From contig NC_019695.1 of the NCBI RefSeq assembly GCF_000317125.1, forward strand, positions 62,001-126,000: a stretch of DNA of 64,000 nucleotides. The letters run 5' to 3'. The position numbers and the translations under genes were made by a program. This document shows positions 1-7,279 of the stretch, in pieces (positions within the stretch are counted from its first letter, which is position 1; each line of letters starts with the position of its first letter). The notes below the pieces were generated by a model. That model was not told the origin of the DNA and did not search any database. It saw only the letters and a list, made by a program, of their open reading frames with translations. Origin of the DNA: Chroococcidiopsis thermalis PCC 7203. Lineage in GTDB: Bacteria; Cyanobacteriota; Cyanobacteriia; Cyanobacteriales; Chroococcidiopsidaceae.

Positions 1-1216
1 TCTGTACCATTCCAACATTACTAGAATGTTGTAAGATGCCAGCGACAGAAAGCTCTTTGTAAGGTTCTGGATCGGCATTTTTAATGATCCTTCCGCCTAT
101 TTTTATCGTGTCTGGATCGGGAAAGATTTCATTAGGATGAATTGCTTTTAGCTCCAGCGCGATCGCCACATTCAATGGCTTAAATGTCGATCCTGGTTCG
201 TATAAATCTGAGATTGCCCAATTCCGAAATAACTCAAAATCAAATTTGTAAAATTCATTTGGATCGTAAGATGGTTCGTCCACCATTGCCAAAATGCTGC
301 CGTCTCGCGCATCCATGACAATAACGCTACCCCGCTTCGCCTGCACTGCCTTTAACTGCTTACTGAGAGCTGCTTGAGCTGCACGCTGCAAGCGCAGATC
401 TACAGTCAATTCCAAGCGTGTATCGTCAACCTCGGCAAAGTTATCGGGAACGGAATAACTCATAATTTCATTATTTCCGTCCCTGGACAACGATGAAATT
501 GGTTTGACCAAGCTTTCTAGTTGCTGATTGTGACTCGCTTCTACCCCTGCCTTGCCTTCACGATCCGTATTCACATACCCCACTATGTCTGCTGCTAGAG
601 TGTGTTGCGGATAGAAGCGCGAAAATTGTGGAACTAGCTCAAGACCTCTAACTTTCTTACCATCAATCGTCAAGCTATCGATCTGCTGGAACATTTCTTC
701 AGGGACAACTGAAGTCAAGCGAATTGAATTACTAGGTTGATTGAACCGCTTGACAAGCTGAGCAGGAGAACTCTGGAGTAGGGGTGCTAGCCGGTCGGCA
801 ATTTTTTCTTTGGATACATTAAATTGACCGGGACGAGCATATAAGTGATAGACCAACCGATCCATCGCCAGTACATTTTGATTGCAATCTACAACTGGGC
901 GACGGATGACAAACCCAGGCATACTTGTCAACTGCTGTTTGCGTGCTTGTGCAAACAATTTTGGTGCGTGTATGACTTGCAGCCGATACAATTTTATTCC
1001 CATTGCTACGCAAGTTCCCATCAGAACACTCCATACAAGTAGCAGCCGCAATAAGGGCAAGCGGTTGCTCTTTTGTTGCTGATTTGAAACTGGCTTTTCT
1101 ACCGTCCGAGGTTGCTTCAGCCGTTGGCGATGCTGAGGGCGGTTTGCTTGGCTGCGATCGCGGTTTTTAGCAGTACGACGCTGACGACGGGCATCAGAAG
1201 AGGGAAAGATAGACAT
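1..1216 (-). CDS. ftsI: Penicillin-binding protein 2/3, FtsI-like (partial)
   Basis: Septal peptidoglycan transpeptidase of the divisome, anchored in the plasma membrane. The visible 405 residues have a basic N-terminus, one membrane segment near residues 44-65 (LPLLRLLLVWSVLMG), the class B PBP dimerisation region, and the start of the transpeptidase domain. The active-site motif STFK is seen with its serine near residue 343, and a second motif SSN near residue 398. The KTG motif and the C-terminus lie beyond the window edge. The start ATG gives MSIFPSSDARR. It follows the ftsL-like gene on the same strand after a 174-base repeat-bearing gap, the usual ftsL-ftsI order. The gene is cut by the window edge and is not broken within it. 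Confidence 0.93.
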   Translation of the reverse strand, partial: MSIFPSSDARRQRRTAKNRDRSQANRPQHRQRLKQPRTVEKPVSNQQQKSNRLPLLRLLLVWSVLMGTCVAMGIKLYRLQVIHAPKLFAQARKQQLTSMPGFVIRRPVVDCNQNVLAMDRLVYHLYARPGQFNVSKEKIADRLAPLLQSSPAQLVKRFNQPSNSIRLTSVVPEEMFQQIDSLTIDGKKVRGLELVPQFSRFYPQHTLAADIVGYVNTDREGKAGVEASHNQQLESLVKPISSLSRDGNNEIMSYSVPDNFAEVDDTRLELTVDLRLQRAAQAALSKQLKAVQAKRGSVIVMDARDGSILAMVDEPSYDPNEFYKFDFELFRNWAISDLYEPGSTFKPLNVAIALELKAIHPNEIFPDPDTIKIGGRIIKNADPEPYKELSVAGILQHSSNVGMVQ

Positions 1217-1390
1217 TTTCAGTAATGCGTGGTGAGGGAGCAGGGAGCGCACGAGTCGGGAGTCGGTAGGGGCGAGTTTGGAAACCCGCCCGTAGGGAGT
1301 CGGGATAAGAGAGCTGAGGGAGCGAATAACATAAACTCTACACCCTACACTCCACACCCCACACCCTGTTCGCTGATAACTGATAACTGT

Positions 1391-1849
1391 CTAATAACCG
1401 AGTGGCAAAGAAGTCAAACGAGGAGGTTGAGTTGCGGGTGAAATTGGCTTTGGCGCTCTGTTAGTCTGGCTGGCTGGCTCTAGGGCGATCGCCTCAGCAG
1501 GGCTAGGATACACGAGTCCCGTTTCTGGTTGCTGTGCTTGCGTTGCTAAATCATTTTTTAGCACTTCATTTTTTTGCATCAATTGCCGTTCTTGTTTTTT
1601 TAAGTCTTCTAGTTGGCTGCGCGCTTCTTGCCACGAGCTTTGGGAGTACGCCGACCAGCCATAAGCTACCAGTAATGCAGTCACTAATAGAGCAGTCACA
1701 GCCGCACAGCGATTTTGTAAGTGGCGTAAACTAGTCAGCCATACAGGAGCCGAGCGCGAACTACTCAAAGATCTGACGCTCTTAGCATTAGCAGGCACTG
1801 GTTTTTGCCGCTGGCGACTGGAAACACGAGTTTTAGGAGCCTTAGCCAT
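1391..1849 (-). CDS. FtsL-like small division protein
   Basis: A 152-residue bitopic protein: a basic, Ser/Arg-rich cytoplasmic N-terminus (residues 1-45), one membrane helix (about 48-66, CAAVTALLVTALLVAYGW), then a charged coiled coil (about 70-105, QEARSQLEDLKKQERQL) and a Pro/Ala-rich tail. This is the topology of FtsL/DivIC proteins, which link the FtsQ-B-L complex to septal synthesis. Its place directly upstream of ftsI on the same strand supports that reading. Sequence similarity to FtsL families is always weak, so the assignment rests on topology and synteny. A stress-related membrane protein is the alternative. Confidence 0.7.
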   Translation of the reverse strand: MAKAPKTRVSSRQRQKPVPANAKSVRSLSSSRSAPVWLTSLRHLQNRCAAVTALLVTALLVAYGWSAYSQSSWQEARSQLEDLKKQERQLMQKNEVLKNDLATQAQQPETGLVYPSPAEAIALEPASQTNRAPKPISPATQPPRLTSLPLGY

Positions 1850-2249
1850 AATACTTAGCCATCATACTTTGGGCAGATGAACACCCCAATTCTAATGGCA
1901 ACTTTCTCTAACAGATACTCTCGTCAACTTTGTTAAAGAAATTTATTCACTGAAGAAGTCGCCAGAGAACATTCTGTCTCCTGTCTCCTGTCTCCTGTCA
2001 TAAAAGTACTGTATTAATTTCTCACACTCAAAGTTACGTCCAGAGAGGGAAGATATTTGACATCAGGAACGACTTAAATAAAACTTTAATTTTGAGGGTA
2101 TGGCATCCATGCTTGAAGTATAAGCTTTATATATGAAGCTCTGTGCTGCAAGTAAATAAATTCAACCAATCGTCAAAACCCTCAGTCCAAGCTGTATATC
2201 AGCCGTCAACTTAAGCCGCTATAGTTCCGGTAGTGTAAAAAAAGTCAAC
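1850..2249. other. Intergenic region, no gene seen
   Basis: About 400 bases lie between two divergent genes. The only distinctive element is a perfect 7-base tandem repeat, CTGTCTC three times plus a partial fourth (1974-1999), of the STRR type. Both promoters must lie here, but I cannot name -35/-10 pairs with confidence. Confidence 0.6.
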
Positions 2250-2297
2250 AAATGCGGTATCGTGATCAAGAGCGGCTCGTTCATTTTTACCGCATTT
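2250..2297 (+). promoter_or_regulatory. Inverted repeat in leader of small lipoprotein
   Basis: A perfect 10-base inverted repeat, AAATGCGGTA (2250-2259) and TACCGCATTT (2288-2297), encloses 28 bases and ends four bases before the GAGGAG ribosome-binding site of the lipoprotein gene. No T-tract follows, so it is not a classical terminator. It could be an RNA stem that gates translation, or an operator. Confidence 0.5.
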
Positions 2298-2312
2298 GGT
2301 GAAAGAGGAGTT

Positions 2313-2456
2313 ATGAACAAAAAATTCATCGGTTTAGCTTTAGTTTTCAGCTTATTGGGCGGCTTTTTAGGAGCCTGTGGTGATGCTGGTGGTGGTGGCG
2401 GTACTGGTACTAGCCCCTCTCCGGCTGAATCCCCTTCTCCTGCTGCTACCCCCTAA
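2313..2456 (+). CDS. Small lipoprotein (47 residues)
   Basis: A short secreted lipoprotein of unknown role. The sequence shows a basic start (MNKKFIG), a hydrophobic stretch and a lipobox FLGAC, with the cysteine at residue 22 as the predicted lipid anchor. The mature part is only about 26 residues, rich in Gly and then Ser/Pro (SPSPAESPSPAATP), so it has no room for a folded domain. A strong ribosome-binding site (AAAGAGGAG, 2302-2310) decides this ATG over an upstream in-frame start. Gly-rich and Pro/Ser tails of this kind act as spacers. The gene stands alone between the ftsL-like gene and the Gp157-like gene on the other strand. Confidence 0.75.
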   Translation: MNKKFIGLALVFSLLGGFLGACGDAGGGGGTGTSPSPAESPSPAATP

Positions 2457-2599
2457 TTGCAGCGATCGAGTCAAAAGCTCGCTCTCTATTAATTTTCAAG
2501 ATCTCCTGCACAGCAACAATTCTCAGCCTTATCTCCCTGTGAAAGCTGCTGTTGTGGGGGAATTTTTTGGTAGTTGGTGAGTGGCTTAGATTCTTTATC

Positions 2600-2627
2600 T
2601 AGCCACTAGCCACTAGCCACTAGTCAC
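2600..2627. repeat. STRR, TAGCCAC heptamer
   Basis: Three TAGCCAC units and one TAGTCAC unit in tandem. The same heptamer recurs at 9150-9205, 20040-20075, 22105-22125 and 36375-36395, always next to gene ends. Confidence 0.8.
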
Positions 2628-3196
2628 TTAATTCTTATACTCGTACCGCGATCGCCCAGGGAAGCAAAATCTAAACTCTCTCCTGCTTCTAAGGCAGCGC
2701 GAATGGCACTTGTGTTTGGTTCGATTGAAGTGGTTGTGAACCGTTCGGGGAGTTGCTGCGGTGAGAGATCTGGTTTAAGGATTAAGGGGGCTTTACCGCC
2801 ATTTTTGGATAAAGACAGCCGATAACGAGTAGTTTCAATCGTCTTGAGTTGCTGCGACTCAAAAAACCATTTCAATCGCTCTTTTAAGAGTTGCGATCGC
2901 CTTTCGTCCGCTCTAGCTAGCTCCATCAGACGTTGCGCTTCTGCTTTTCTCGCCTCAGCACGCGCTTGCATTTCCGAGATCAAAGCCGCGTATCCATCCA
3001 ACTTGCGATCGCGTTCTGTTCCTAGCTGTTGTAACCATTCGTTGAGGAGTTCTTGTTGTTGGGTGTCGTCTCCAGCTTCATCTAGGATTTCATTTAATCG
3101 CTCTAAATCTTCACCAATACTAAAGAGCGATCGCGATCTAGATTGGGGCAAGTTATTTTCAGATGAATTTTTTTCGGCTGAATGAGATGGAGTCAC
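2624..3196 (-). CDS. Siphovirus Gp157-like protein
   Basis: A 190-residue protein resembling the Siphovirus Gp157 family, found in phages and prophages beside single-strand annealing proteins. It is largely helical: an acidic region, a long Glu/Arg-rich helical stretch (about 70-115, AEARKAEAQRLMELARADER), and a beta-rich end with the family-like segments RYRLSLSKNGG and LPERFTT followed by IRAALEAGE. It lies downstream of the ERF gene on the same strand with a 107-base gap, so the two probably share the SOS-type promoter at 4106-4124. No capsid, tail, integrase or lysis gene is near, so this looks like a retained recombination module and not a prophage. The biochemical role is unknown. Confidence 0.82.
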   Translation of the reverse strand: MTPSHSAEKNSSENNLPQSRSRSLFSIGEDLERLNEILDEAGDDTQQQELLNEWLQQLGTERDRKLDGYAALISEMQARAEARKAEAQRLMELARADERRSQLLKERLKWFFESQQLKTIETTRYRLSLSKNGGKAPLILKPDLSPQQLPERFTTTSIEPNTSAIRAALEAGESLDFASLGDRGTSIRIK

Positions 3197-3303
3197 CTTT
3201 CAAGTGTCCTAATTCAATTGGTAATCGGTAATGGGTAATGGTTGATGGCGATCGACGACCAACAACTAACAACTAATTACCTCTCATCATAAGCAAATAA
3301 TTA

Positions 3304-4017
3304 TCAGCTTTCTTGCAGAATCGGTTGGGCTTCTGGTTTCGGTAAGGAACGGAGGTGATTGAGAAATTGTTGTAGTTCCTGCTGGCTGAGCTGCTGACGG
3401 CTGGATTTGCCAAATTTATCTTGTAAGTATAGTCGTCCTTGGGTACTCGACCAACCGACACGCTTTAATTCTGCTGTGGTTTGTTCCAGCAATACCGAGT
3501 CTACTTTGCTAGGATTGACGACATATCGATTCATCGGCTGTCTGGAATTGAGCCTTTGTGGTGTCCTTTCTGGATCGTCATCTGATGGGAGACAAAAGCA
3601 AGAACGGACGGCGTATTTTGTGGCTCCTGTAATTGCTTTATATACAGCTTTATCGCCAGTAGGACGACTATCTTTCCACGAATAGTCTTCGGCGTAACCT
3701 GGCGCGCTGACACTTAAAGACTCACCTGTTTCTGTATCTACAATCGTTAGGCGGACGACTACTGAAGCTCGTCCCGGCTCGATGTGAGATTCAATACAAT
3801 CGGCGATCGCAATTAATCCTTGTTCGCTACAGGCTTTGTGTACTGGTAGAAGAACATCGCCAGCAGTGGTGTAGCTATATTTCTGAAAGTCGTTCCAACC
3901 AGTTTTTTCTAAAGGTTGCAAATTCTTTTGTACGGCTAAAATCTTTTTATATAGCTGACTTTTAGTATGAGTCGCTGTTTCGCTGGTTGCTGTGGCGCTA
4001 GTTAATGTTTCGCTCAT
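3304..4017 (-). CDS. ERF-family single-strand annealing protein
   Basis: A 237-residue protein of the ERF superfamily (phage P22 Erf type), which anneals complementary single strands during recombination. After a Thr/Ser-rich start (MSETLTSATATSETATH) come the family segments LYKKILAVQKNLQPLEK, FQKYSYTTAGDVL and GDKAVYKAITGATKYAVR, followed by the acidic CLPSDDDPE that normally closes the ERF core. The C-terminal 80 residues contain a helical segment (WSSTQGRLYLQDKFGK), perhaps for protein contacts. It is the first gene of a two-gene unit with the Gp157-like gene. The LexA-type operator upstream suggests induction by DNA damage. The family call is strong; the physiological role is inferred. 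Confidence 0.88.
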   Translation of the reverse strand: MSETLTSATATSETATHTKSQLYKKILAVQKNLQPLEKTGWNDFQKYSYTTAGDVLLPVHKACSEQGLIAIADCIESHIEPGRASVVVRLTIVDTETGESLSVSAPGYAEDYSWKDSRPTGDKAVYKAITGATKYAVRSCFCLPSDDDPERTPQRLNSRQPMNRYVVNPSKVDSVLLEQTTAELKRVGWSSTQGRLYLQDKFGKSSRQQLSQQELQQFLNHLRSLPKPEAQPILQES

Positions 4018-4105
4018 AACGCTATCCTTGGTGGTGTTACCTCAAGCTGGATTCAGAGGCGATCGACTCCGTTCGAGCTGTAAGTGAAAATATACCTCGC
4101 CTACT

Positions 4106-4124
4106 ATTATAGTACACATGTACT
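4106..4124 (-). promoter_or_regulatory. LexA box overlapping the -10 of the ERF operon
   Basis: AGTACACATGTACT (4111-4124) matches the cyanobacterial LexA-box consensus RGTAC-N3-D-GTWC-B at every position. On the minus strand it abuts and shares one base with a perfect -10 hexamer TATAAT (4106-4111), so bound LexA would cover the -35/-10 spacer. Transcription would lead into the ERF gene, whose start is about 90 bases downstream. Confidence 0.75.
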
Positions 4125-4200
4125 TAAACCTGATTTCTATACCTCCTCTATTACCAACCTAGCCTGGTAATCTGGGAATAGAGCAAATTTCAAGCAGGCT

Positions 4201-4644
4201 ATGGAAGTTTTTCAGGCTAAAATCGAGCATCTTGAACCGATAGCTATACTATTTGACCAATATCGCGTTTTTTATCGACAAGCATCGGACTTGGCAACTG
4301 CAAAGATTTTTCTGCAAGAACGATTGCAAAAACACGATTCTGTCATCTTTGTTGCAAGCGATGGACAAATCGTCGGATTTACTCAGCTTTACCCCAGTTT
4401 TTCCTCAGTATCGATGCAACGAATTTGGATTTTGAACGATCTATTCGTCGTCGCAACGCATCGTAGACAAGGAATTGCCAAATTATTGCTGACAGCAGCA
4501 AAGCAGTATGCTCAAGAAACTGGAGCAATCAGAATGACTCTCGCCACACAAATTTCTAATCTCTCAGCACAAGCTTTGTATGAATCACTCGGATATACCA
4601 GAGATGAAGAGTTTTATCACTATTCGTTGAGAGTGAGTGAGTAA
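4201..4644 (+). CDS. GNAT-family N-acetyltransferase
   Basis: A 147-residue single-domain acetyltransferase that would transfer an acetyl group from acetyl-CoA to an amine of unknown identity. The hallmark acetyl-CoA loop is seen as VVATHRRQGIAKLLL (R/Q-x-x-G-x-A type, about residues 92-106), preceded by the strand IWILNDLF and followed by the C-terminal LSAQALYESLGYTRDEEFYHYSL, typical of the family. Length is normal. It stands alone, divergent from the ERF unit, and ends at a palindromic repeat (4689-4751). The substrate cannot be read from sequence. Confidence 0.88.
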   Translation: MEVFQAKIEHLEPIAILFDQYRVFYRQASDLATAKIFLQERLQKHDSVIFVASDGQIVGFTQLYPSFSSVSMQRIWILNDLFVVATHRRQGIAKLLLTAAKQYAQETGAIRMTLATQISNLSAQALYESLGYTRDEEFYHYSLRVSE

Positions 4645-4688
4645 TGCGTGGTGCGTGACAAGAATTTCATTTAATTCTTCTGACTCCT

Positions 4689-4751
4689 GTACGGGCGGGT
4701 TCACCCGCAATCTTCGTCGGAGTCAGAGATCTTTGGTGAACCCGCCCCTAC
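4689..4751. repeat. Long palindromic repeat, GGGCGGGTTCACC family
   Basis: Arms GTACGGGCGGGTTCACC and GGTGAACCCGCCCCTAC enclose about 29 bases. Related copies lie at 10781-10843 and, more diverged, at 13988-14051 and 54068-54132. It sits between convergent genes and its right end overlaps the last codons of the HAD gene. Confidence 0.8.
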
Positions 4752-5464
4752 GACTCCTTCTGATAACCGATAACCGATCGTCTTTGCAACCAAACTGCCC
4801 GCAGTCCAGCAGCTTTCGCACCATGATAATCTTCTTGTAAGCTGTCGCCTACGTGCCAAGCCAAATTTGCCGAACATTGATGTTTGTCTAAAGCAGCAGC
4901 AAAAATTTGTGGATCGGGTTTAGCCGCACCAACTTCGGTAGAAATTGTTACGGAAGTGAAAAACTTGGATAAATCCAAAGCTTGTAAAACCGAATGCAAG
5001 CGTGAATCGAAATTAGACAACACCCCTAACTCAATGCCTAATTTCTGCCAAGATTGCAATGCTTGTAGCACGTCGGGATAAAGTACCCACGGTTTTGCTG
5101 TGGAAAAATGTACGTACAGTTGGCTGAAATAGCCAGAAAAATCGGTAAAACTATCTAAACATTCAGCTTTTTGAAAAGTATTTCGCGCGATCGCTTCCCA
5201 CCATTCAAATTCGCATTGAGGAATTTCCTCTGGCTGCTTGCCAGGAAATACAGGTGGTGGTGCAGTTTTGAAACTTTGATAGAAAGCAGTGTTGACACGA
5301 TCTGCTGCTACGGTAACGCCAAATGGTTGTGCGATCTGAGCGTACACTTCACCAACACTGCCTTTAACTCCAAACATTGTCCCGACAGCATCGAGAAAAA
5401 TAACTTTAGGTTGCTTGACATCACTCAGTTCGCTATCCATCGTGCTTCTTACGATTTGTGTCAT
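4748..5464 (-). CDS. HAD-superfamily hydrolase
   Basis: A 238-residue haloacid dehalogenase-type protein, probably a phosphatase or related hydrolase. Motif I is VIFLDAVGTMFG (nucleophile Asp near residue 25), motif II is GVLSNFD, and motifs III/IV are seen as AKPDPQIF and HVGDSLQEDYHGAKAAG. The second Asp of the usual phosphatase signature DxDxT is replaced by Val (DAVGT), as in REG-2/HDHD3-like subfamilies, so phosphatase activity is not certain. A helical cap lies between motifs I and II. Length is typical. The C-terminus enters the palindromic repeat at 4689-4751, so the last few residues may be repeat-derived. It is convergent with the GNAT gene. Confidence 0.85.
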   Translation of the reverse strand: MTQIVRSTMDSELSDVKQPKVIFLDAVGTMFGVKGSVGEVYAQIAQPFGVTVAADRVNTAFYQSFKTAPPPVFPGKQPEEIPQCEFEWWEAIARNTFQKAECLDSFTDFSGYFSQLYVHFSTAKPWVLYPDVLQALQSWQKLGIELGVLSNFDSRLHSVLQALDLSKFFTSVTISTEVGAAKPDPQIFAAALDKHQCSANLAWHVGDSLQEDYHGAKAAGLRAVWLQRRSVIGYQKES

Positions 5465-5538
5465 TTTGTAAAATTTATGAAATAATCTATCAATAGAGGG
5501 AGTTACAAATTGTAAAAATAACTAGCAGCAAAATATAA

Positions 5539-6270
5539 ATGAATCTGAGTAGCTTAGCGCAGCCATTGCTCAAAGAAAAGCAAGAAGAGTTAGATATTCA
5601 AGATTTACAAGGTTTATGGCGAATTAATTGGAAAATCGATCGCATTACACTGTACTCAGGAATTTACACGCGAGTAGACCAAGTGTTTATTATTTGGGCT
5701 GTTATTGTTGGCGTTATGTTTGCCACAGCGCAGTTTTTACCGATTAATTGGACAATCCAAGCGATTTGGTGGTCGAGCTTGACTATAGTTGGTGCGATCG
5801 CCATGATGAGTCTAACTTGGTTTTGGGCAGGAGTGGAACGTCTGCGTTGGGTCGTCTGTGGTTGGGCAATTTTGGTACTAACGGGTGTGGTTTTCACCGA
5901 TTTGGGGATATTTCTCGGTTGGGGTGAGATTTTAATCCACTTATGCCCGATGTGGTTGAGTTTGAGTGCAATTGGTTATTTGTTTACGGGCATTGGTTTG
6001 CGATCGCGTGCTTTATGCTTGGCTGGATGTCTTCACTTTTTGAGCGTTGGTTTCTTATCTTACGTCGGCGGTTGGCAGTTTCTCACAACTGGTGCGGTCA
6101 TGAGTTGTAGTTTACTACTGCTAGCTCAATTACAGTGGGATATGCGATCGCCAATTGAATATGCACTACTGACTTCCGCACAGCAGCAGTTTAACCGCCA
6201 GCAACACCAGCAAAGAATTCGGCATACCCCTACGGGGAAACAAACTACGGAAGTCGGAATTCGGAAATAA
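5539..6270 (+). CDS. Six-helix membrane protein of unknown function
   Basis: A 243-residue integral membrane protein that I do not recognise. The first 45 residues are soluble and acidic (KEKQEELDIQDLQGLW). About six hydrophobic segments follow (near residues 54-75, 79-100, 106-127, 133-152, 158-178 and 182-197), then a hydrophilic Gln/Arg-rich tail (QQQFNRQQHQQRIRH). The tail end reads through a short GGAATTCGGAAT-type repeat. No catalytic motif is visible. It is divergent from the HAD gene with a 74-base gap, so the two may share a promoter region. It is probably a plasma-membrane or thylakoid protein. Confidence 0.7.
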   Translation: MNLSSLAQPLLKEKQEELDIQDLQGLWRINWKIDRITLYSGIYTRVDQVFIIWAVIVGVMFATAQFLPINWTIQAIWWSSLTIVGAIAMMSLTWFWAGVERLRWVVCGWAILVLTGVVFTDLGIFLGWGEILIHLCPMWLSLSAIGYLFTGIGLRSRALCLAGCLHFLSVGFLSYVGGWQFLTTGAVMSCSLLLLAQLQWDMRSPIEYALLTSAQQQFNRQQHQQRIRHTPTGKQTTEVGIRK

Positions 6271-6337
6271 AATCTTAAAAAATTGTTTCAAGCTATACAG
6301 AATTTTCTGGCATCGTCCATAATTAAAAGTACAAACT

Positions 6338-6578
6338 ATTAGCGAACAAACCGCTAATGTTGTTCAACCAGAGCAGAAATTTTGCTGTTTAGTCTGCTAA
6401 TTTTCGCCCGAAGGAGAACGATGTCAGGGTAGAAAATGGTTGCCCCAAACTCGCGAGTGTTTAATTGACCGTACAACTTAATTGTTGGTAGTGCTGGTAT
6501 TGGTGTAGGGTTTTTATCGTTTCCCCTGCTTTGCAGTCTTTAGAGGGATGTGAAACCATCCATTTAGAACAGCCTGAC
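6338..6578 (+). ncRNA. Structured RNA candidate, copy 1
   Basis: A run of hairpins with a counterpart at 42068-42225. In order: ATTAGCG/CGCTAAT (6338-6358); AGCAGA/TCTGCT (6372-6398); the conserved line GAAGGAGAACGATGTCAGG (6410-6428); GTAGGG/CCCTGC around loop TTTTTATCGTTTC (6505-6529); GGATG/CATCC (6546-6561); and CCTGAC (6573-6578), which pairs with GTCAGG (6423-6428) to close the core. The two copies differ in these stems in ways that keep pairing. Strand is inferred from the downstream terminator at 6705-6737. It resembles mobile HEARO/omega-RNA-type elements in size and dispersal, but that family name is a guess. Confidence 0.6.
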
Positions 6579-6704
6579 AAGACTGACAACTATAGCTATT
6601 GCCAACAAGCAAATCAAAACATTACCGTTACACGCTTTAACGAGAATGTGTATCATGTGTCTCCGTCTGTAAATTCTGTATCCTTGATAATACTTTTCAA
6701 TTTC

Positions 6705-6737
6705 CCTCAAGTTCACAACACTTGAGGTTTTTATTTT
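6705..6737 (+). terminator. Intrinsic terminator
   Basis: The stem CCTCAAG/CTTGAGG (6705-6711 and 6721-6727) with a 9-base loop is followed at once by TTTTTATTTT. It would end transcripts that pass through the structured RNA candidate and is upstream of the NDH-1 operon promoter. Confidence 0.8.
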
Positions 6738-7279
6738 GGAGGTTTTTTATTTGGGATGTTTATTTATACCAATTCGATTTATCCTTGCACTAAATCGGTC
6801 GCTCATAGCCCCCCTTGTTAAGCGGGGTTGGGGGGATCTTCCGTGGCGCAGTCAGAGCAAAATGATATTAGGTAAAAATACTTTTATTTAGGTAAAAATA
6901 CTTTTATTTCTGAATTTCTAATTCTTGTCTTCTGTATTTCGCCTGCAAGCGATCTCACTCGTTCTGCTAATCGGTAGATCTCGATACTAACCATTAGCAG
7001 TTCCAATGTACGCTTTCAAACCATCAACGGGAATCAATTTTAAGCATAGCTATTCTCAATGATTTTCCCTTTATAAGAAAAATTTATCTAACTTATCGCA
7101 TAGTTTATTAGATAAATAAGTTCTTTGTAATCCATATAAGTGTAAGCTTTGATTAATTGAAAAATTAAAACATCATAAATCTGCTTGGTTTACATATTCT
7201 CAGCTACACCCGTGGCTTTTCCAGGCAGATTCAATGTATTCAGAGTTTGAGTCGTTTTACGCAGTGAGTATTTATACCG
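6738..7279. other. Leader region of the CO2-uptake operon
   Basis: About 540 AT-rich bases. They hold a C6/G6 palindromic repeat (about 6809-6840) of the same type as 12208-12226 and 58050-58086, and a direct repeat of TTAGGTAAAAATACTTTTATTT (about 6870-6909). The operon promoter should be here, but I could not single one out. Confidence 0.5.

Noticed and set aside
2624-4124. Prophage remnant
   Set aside because: Only the ERF and Gp157-like genes are phage-type. No integrase, structural or lysis genes and no att-like repeats are near.
6531-6725. 64-codon frame within the structured RNA region
   Set aside because: It runs through two of the covarying stems and into the terminator, and copy 2 has no matching frame. 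The RNA reading explains the sequence better.
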